Origin: JAXHTH01 sp034211115 | GTDB taxonomy: Bacteria > Planctomycetota > Phycisphaerae > Phycisphaerales > SM1A02 | Reading direction: 5' to 3' | NCBI GenBank assembly: GCA_034211115.1 | Contig: JAXHTH010000338.1 | Coordinates: 1 to 6,340, forward strand | Length of the DNA stretch: 6,340 nt | Shown: piece by piece, positions 4,150 to 6,340 of the stretch | Layout of the letters: the number at the start of each line of letters is the position of its first letter | How positions within the stretch are numbered: position 1 is the stretch's first letter | Program-made: the position numbers and the translations under genes | The notes under the pieces: generated by a model | What the model saw: only the letters and a program-made list of their open reading frames with translations | Database searches by the model: none | Told to the model about the DNA's origin: nothing

Positions 4150-6264
4150 ATGAACGGGATCCATCGAGCGATGTGGGCTCTTCTCATCATCATCGCCCTC
4201 CCCGCCGCCGCGCAGAGCGAGACGATCACCACCGGCTCCCTGGCGCGGGAGATGATCGATCTGCACCGGCTGGCCGACTTCCCCGAGCCGGCCTTCCGCA
4301 CCGTGCAGTTCTCGTCCTACGACCGCCGTGCCGGCATTTCCGGGGGTCCCGGGGGCCCCGGCTGGTTCGCCAACTCCGACGGCTTCGGCGGCGAGCCGAT
4401 CCCCAACTTCGAGGGCCTCGTCACCGAGCCCGGCGAGGACGGCATCGGCGAGTATCTCATCTGCGATGTCCCCGGGCCCGGCGCGATCGTCCGATGCTGG
4501 ACCGCCGCCATCGCCGGCTCCATCCGCATGTACCTCGACGGCGCCGATGAGCCAGTCTGCGACGGCTCGGCCGATGACTTCCTCCGCCGACCGTACAACT
4601 GGTTCGCCGCGCGGGTCGGTGTCGATCCCGCCTTCCTCGACGGAACGTTCAACCAGCGCAACGCCACGTATTGCCCCATCCCCTTTGCCAAGCGCTGCCG
4701 CATCGTCTGGATCGGCAGGATCCCGGACATTCACTTCTACGAGGTGCAGATGCGGCTCTATGGACAGGGCGCGGAGGTGGTGACGTTCAGCCCGGACGAT
4801 CTGCGGCGATATGAAGAGGACCTGAGAAAAGTGGCGGCGGTGCTCGGCGCGCCCTCAAAGCACTGGCGATATGCCTCGCCCATCCACGAACCGCTTCCGA
4901 TCAACGCGCAGCTCGCGCCCGGCGAGCGGCGCGATCTGCTGCACCTCACCAACGGCCCGGGCGCGATCGAACGCCTCACCCTGCGCGTCGACGCGCCCGA
5001 CCTCGACCGCGCCCTGCGCCAGACGATCCTGCACATCCACTTCGATGATTTCCCGCACGGGCAGGTGCAAGCCCCGATCGGCGATTTCTTCGGGGCGGCC
5101 CCCGGAATCAACCCGTTCGATTCGCTGCCGTTCATGGTGAAGGGCGATGGCCGCATGACCTGCCGCTTCGTCATGCCCTACGAAAAGTCGGTCCGCATCG
5201 CCGTCGAGAACCGCTCGGGGCAGCCCATCACCATCACCGGCGATGCGCTCCCCATGCCATTTGAATGGGACGATGCCCGGTCGATGCACTTCCGCGCGCG
5301 GTGGCGCGTCGATCACGATCTCATCGCCGATCCGCACGCGGTGCAGGACCTGCCTTTCCTTCTCGCGCACGGCAAAGGCCGCTACGTCGGCACCGCCAGC
5401 CTCATGCTCAACCCCACCGATGTCCCCACCCCCGCCGGCGGATGGTGGGGCGAGGGCGATGAGAAGATCTTCATCGACGATGACATCCGACCCTCCACCT
5501 TCGGCACCGGCTCGGAGGATTACTACAACTATGCCTGGTCCACGCCCGACATCTGGGGATACGCCTGCGCCGGCCAGCCGCGCAACGACGGCCCGGGCAA
5601 TCGCGGCTTCGTCACCAATCACCGCTGGCACATCATCGACTCGCTCCCCTTCCACGAGCGCATCGCCTTCTACATGGAGCTCTACAGCCACAAGCGCACG
5701 CCCGGCTTCTCCTACGCGCGCCTCGCCTATCACTATGCGCTTCCGGGGGCCGTCGATGATCACGTGACGATCACCGATGAGGACATACGGCCGCTCGAGC
5801 TGGCGCCGAACTGGGAGCCGCTGGCGTACTGGGGCGCGGCGAACTCCGTCTTCCACGAGCCGGAAACGATTCTTGAACGGGACAAGCCCGGCACGATCGA
5901 GCTGCGCGAAGGGAACCTCTACTCACGCGGTCGGCTGTTCGTCTGGAAGCCGAATCGCGCCGGCGAGATGCTCTCGTTCATCGTCCCCATCACCGAGGCG
6001 GGCACGTATTCAATCGACTTCTGCGCCGCCAGGACCGCCACTTCCGGGGGCTTCCGCGCCGAACTGGAAGGGCACGGCCCGCTGTTCGGCACACCCGGGG
6101 AGCCGGGGATGATCGATCTCAACATGCCCGCGCGCACCGTCCTCCGCCGTATCAGCGGGAACCGCGTCGAGCTCGAGGAAGGCGACTACCGCCTGACGCT
6201 GGAGTATGCAGGCCCGGCCGGCAATGAAATCGGGCTCGACTTCATCTGGATTCAGAAGCGCTGA
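4150..6264 (+). CDS. Secreted DUF2961 / GH172-like protein with C-terminal accessory domain
   Basis: This encodes a 704-residue exported protein of the DUF2961 family, now classed as glycoside hydrolase family GH172, whose studied members act on fructose- or arabinofuranose-containing glycans. Residues 1-21 form a signal peptide (hydrophobic 8-20, Ala-Ala-Ala before Gln22). The family start appears at 38-57 (LHRLADFPEPAF then QFSSYDR), followed by GEYLICDVPGPGAIVRCW (100-117) and the conserved FGTGSEDYYNYAW (451-463). Glu456 in that motif and Glu438 in GDEKIFID (436-443) are candidate catalytic acids. Members are often 350-400 residues; this one is longer, with about 200 residues between the N-terminal motifs and the core and a C-terminal beta-rich, CBM-like region at about 580-704. 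The exact glycan is unknown. It is divergent from the metal transporter, with no other carbohydrate gene in the window. Confidence 0.85.
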   Translation: MNGIHRAMWALLIIIALPAAAQSETITTGSLAREMIDLHRLADFPEPAFRTVQFSSYDRRAGISGGPGGPGWFANSDGFGGEPIPNFEGLVTEPGEDGIGEYLICDVPGPGAIVRCWTAAIAGSIRMYLDGADEPVCDGSADDFLRRPYNWFAARVGVDPAFLDGTFNQRNATYCPIPFAKRCRIVWIGRIPDIHFYEVQMRLYGQGAEVVTFSPDDLRRYEEDLRKVAAVLGAPSKHWRYASPIHEPLPINAQLAPGERRDLLHLTNGPGAIERLTLRVDAPDLDRALRQTILHIHFDDFPHGQVQAPIGDFFGAAPGINPFDSLPFMVKGDGRMTCRFVMPYEKSVRIAVENRSGQPITITGDALPMPFEWDDARSMHFRARWRVDHDLIADPHAVQDLPFLLAHGKGRYVGTASLMLNPTDVPTPAGGWWGEGDEKIFIDDDIRPSTFGTGSEDYYNYAWSTPDIWGYACAGQPRNDGPGNRGFVTNHRWHIIDSLPFHERIAFYMELYSHKRTPGFSYARLAYHYALPGAVDDHVTITDEDIRPLELAPNWEPLAYWGAANSVFHEPETILERDKPGTIELREGNLYSRGRLFVWKPNRAGEMLSFIVPITEAGTYSIDFCAARTATSGGFRAELEGHGPLFGTPGEPGMIDLNMPARTVLRRISGNRVELEEGDYRLTLEYAGPAGNEIGLDFIWIQKR

Positions 6265-6276
6265 TTGATGGTGATT

Positions 6277-6299
6277 CCCCCTCCCTCCCAGGGAGGGGG
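6277..6299. repeat. G/C inverted repeat downstream of the GH172-like gene
   Basis: CCCCCTCCC (6277-6285) and GGGAGGGGG (6291-6299) are perfect reverse complements with a 5-base loop, beginning 12 bases after the stop codon. It would make a strong 3' hairpin for the GH172-like transcript. No T run follows, so it is not a classic intrinsic terminator; a 3'-end stabiliser or an interspersed repeat is as likely. Confidence 0.55.
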
Positions 6300-6311
6300 T
6301 CAGGGGGTGGG
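6291..6311 (+). other. G-quadruplex pattern overlapping the terminal hairpin
   Basis: Four G runs (GGG, GGGGG, GGGGG, GGG) are separated by loops A, TCA and T, meeting the standard G3+N1-7 pattern on the plus strand. The first two runs are also the right arm of the 6277-6299 hairpin, so the hairpin and the quadruplex would exclude each other. Formation in the cell is inferred. Confidence 0.55.
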
Positions 6312-6340
6312 TCGAGCCCGACAGAAACAAAGAATCTCCG
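6312..6340. other. Window end, no gene seen
   Basis: After the G-rich element a short stretch (TCGAGCCCGACAGAAACAAAGAATCTCCG) shows lower GC than the rest and no start codon with a ribosome site. It may be the beginning of the next intergenic region or promoter; nothing more can be supported. Confidence 0.3.

Noticed and set aside
3203..4153. A long open frame on the plus strand opposite the ABC ATPase
   Set aside because: The minus strand has every ABC ATPase motif in order; the plus-strand product is Arg/His/Pro-rich and unlike any family, and it has no proper ribosome site.
4855..5856. A long open frame on the minus strand inside the GH172-like gene
   Set aside because: It is Val/Ala/Gly/Asp/Arg-rich with no motif, while the plus strand keeps an unbroken family protein with signal peptide and ribosome site.
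1..6340. CRISPR arrays, tRNA or rRNA genes, transposases, toxin-antitoxin or defence genes
   Set aside because: I looked on both strands and saw no regularly spaced repeats with spacers, no tRNA-like cloverleaf or rRNA sequence, and no proteins of these kinds.

Overview
The window reads as chromosomal DNA of a GC-rich planctomycete, most likely of the Phycisphaerae type. The main clue is the secreted peptidase that ends in two dockerin-type repeats (GDVNGDGVVNTEDLLALL and ADFNGDDVVNTEDLLTLLANWG-like), a C-terminal module typical of secreted proteins in that group. The high GC content, the strong GGAAGGAG ribosome sites on the two secreted-protein genes and the presence of a GH172/DUF2961 protein agree with this. 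The lineage is an inference from protein style; no rRNA or marker gene is present.

Layout: (1) 56-1141, plus strand: a secreted M28 zinc peptidase with all expected metal and catalytic residues and the two-repeat tail; its Shine-Dalgarno lies inside a perfect 10-bp inverted repeat. (2) 1142-1263: a convergent gap holding four tandem 8-base pyrimidine units and a perfect 9+9 palindrome. (3) 3979 down to 1264, minus strand: a metal ABC transporter ATPase, its ABC-3 family permease (4-base ATGA overlap), then, after a 122-base gap with two copies of a hairpin repeat, a bacterial ferredoxin/flavodoxin-NADP+ reductase (fpr). (4) 3980-4149: a divergent intergenic region. (5) 4150-6264, plus strand: a large secreted DUF2961/GH172 protein with a C-terminal beta-rich accessory region, followed by a G-rich inverted repeat with a G-quadruplex pattern.

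How the genes fit together: the ATPase and permease are two of the three parts of a zinc/manganese/iron importer. The periplasmic binding protein is not in the window. The ATPase carries a Cys/His-bearing C-terminal tail that hints at zinc or another soft metal. Fpr may be co-transcribed with the transporter, but the gap makes this uncertain. The two secreted proteins (peptidase and GH172-like) look like parts of a polymer-degrading lifestyle and are not obviously linked to the transporter.

I did not find a clearly new multi-gene system (no CRISPR, defence genes, transposase, tRNA or rRNA). The most interesting signals are small: the self-masking ribosome site of the peptidase, the wobble-conserved twin hairpins upstream of fpr, and the Cys/His tail on the transporter ATPase.
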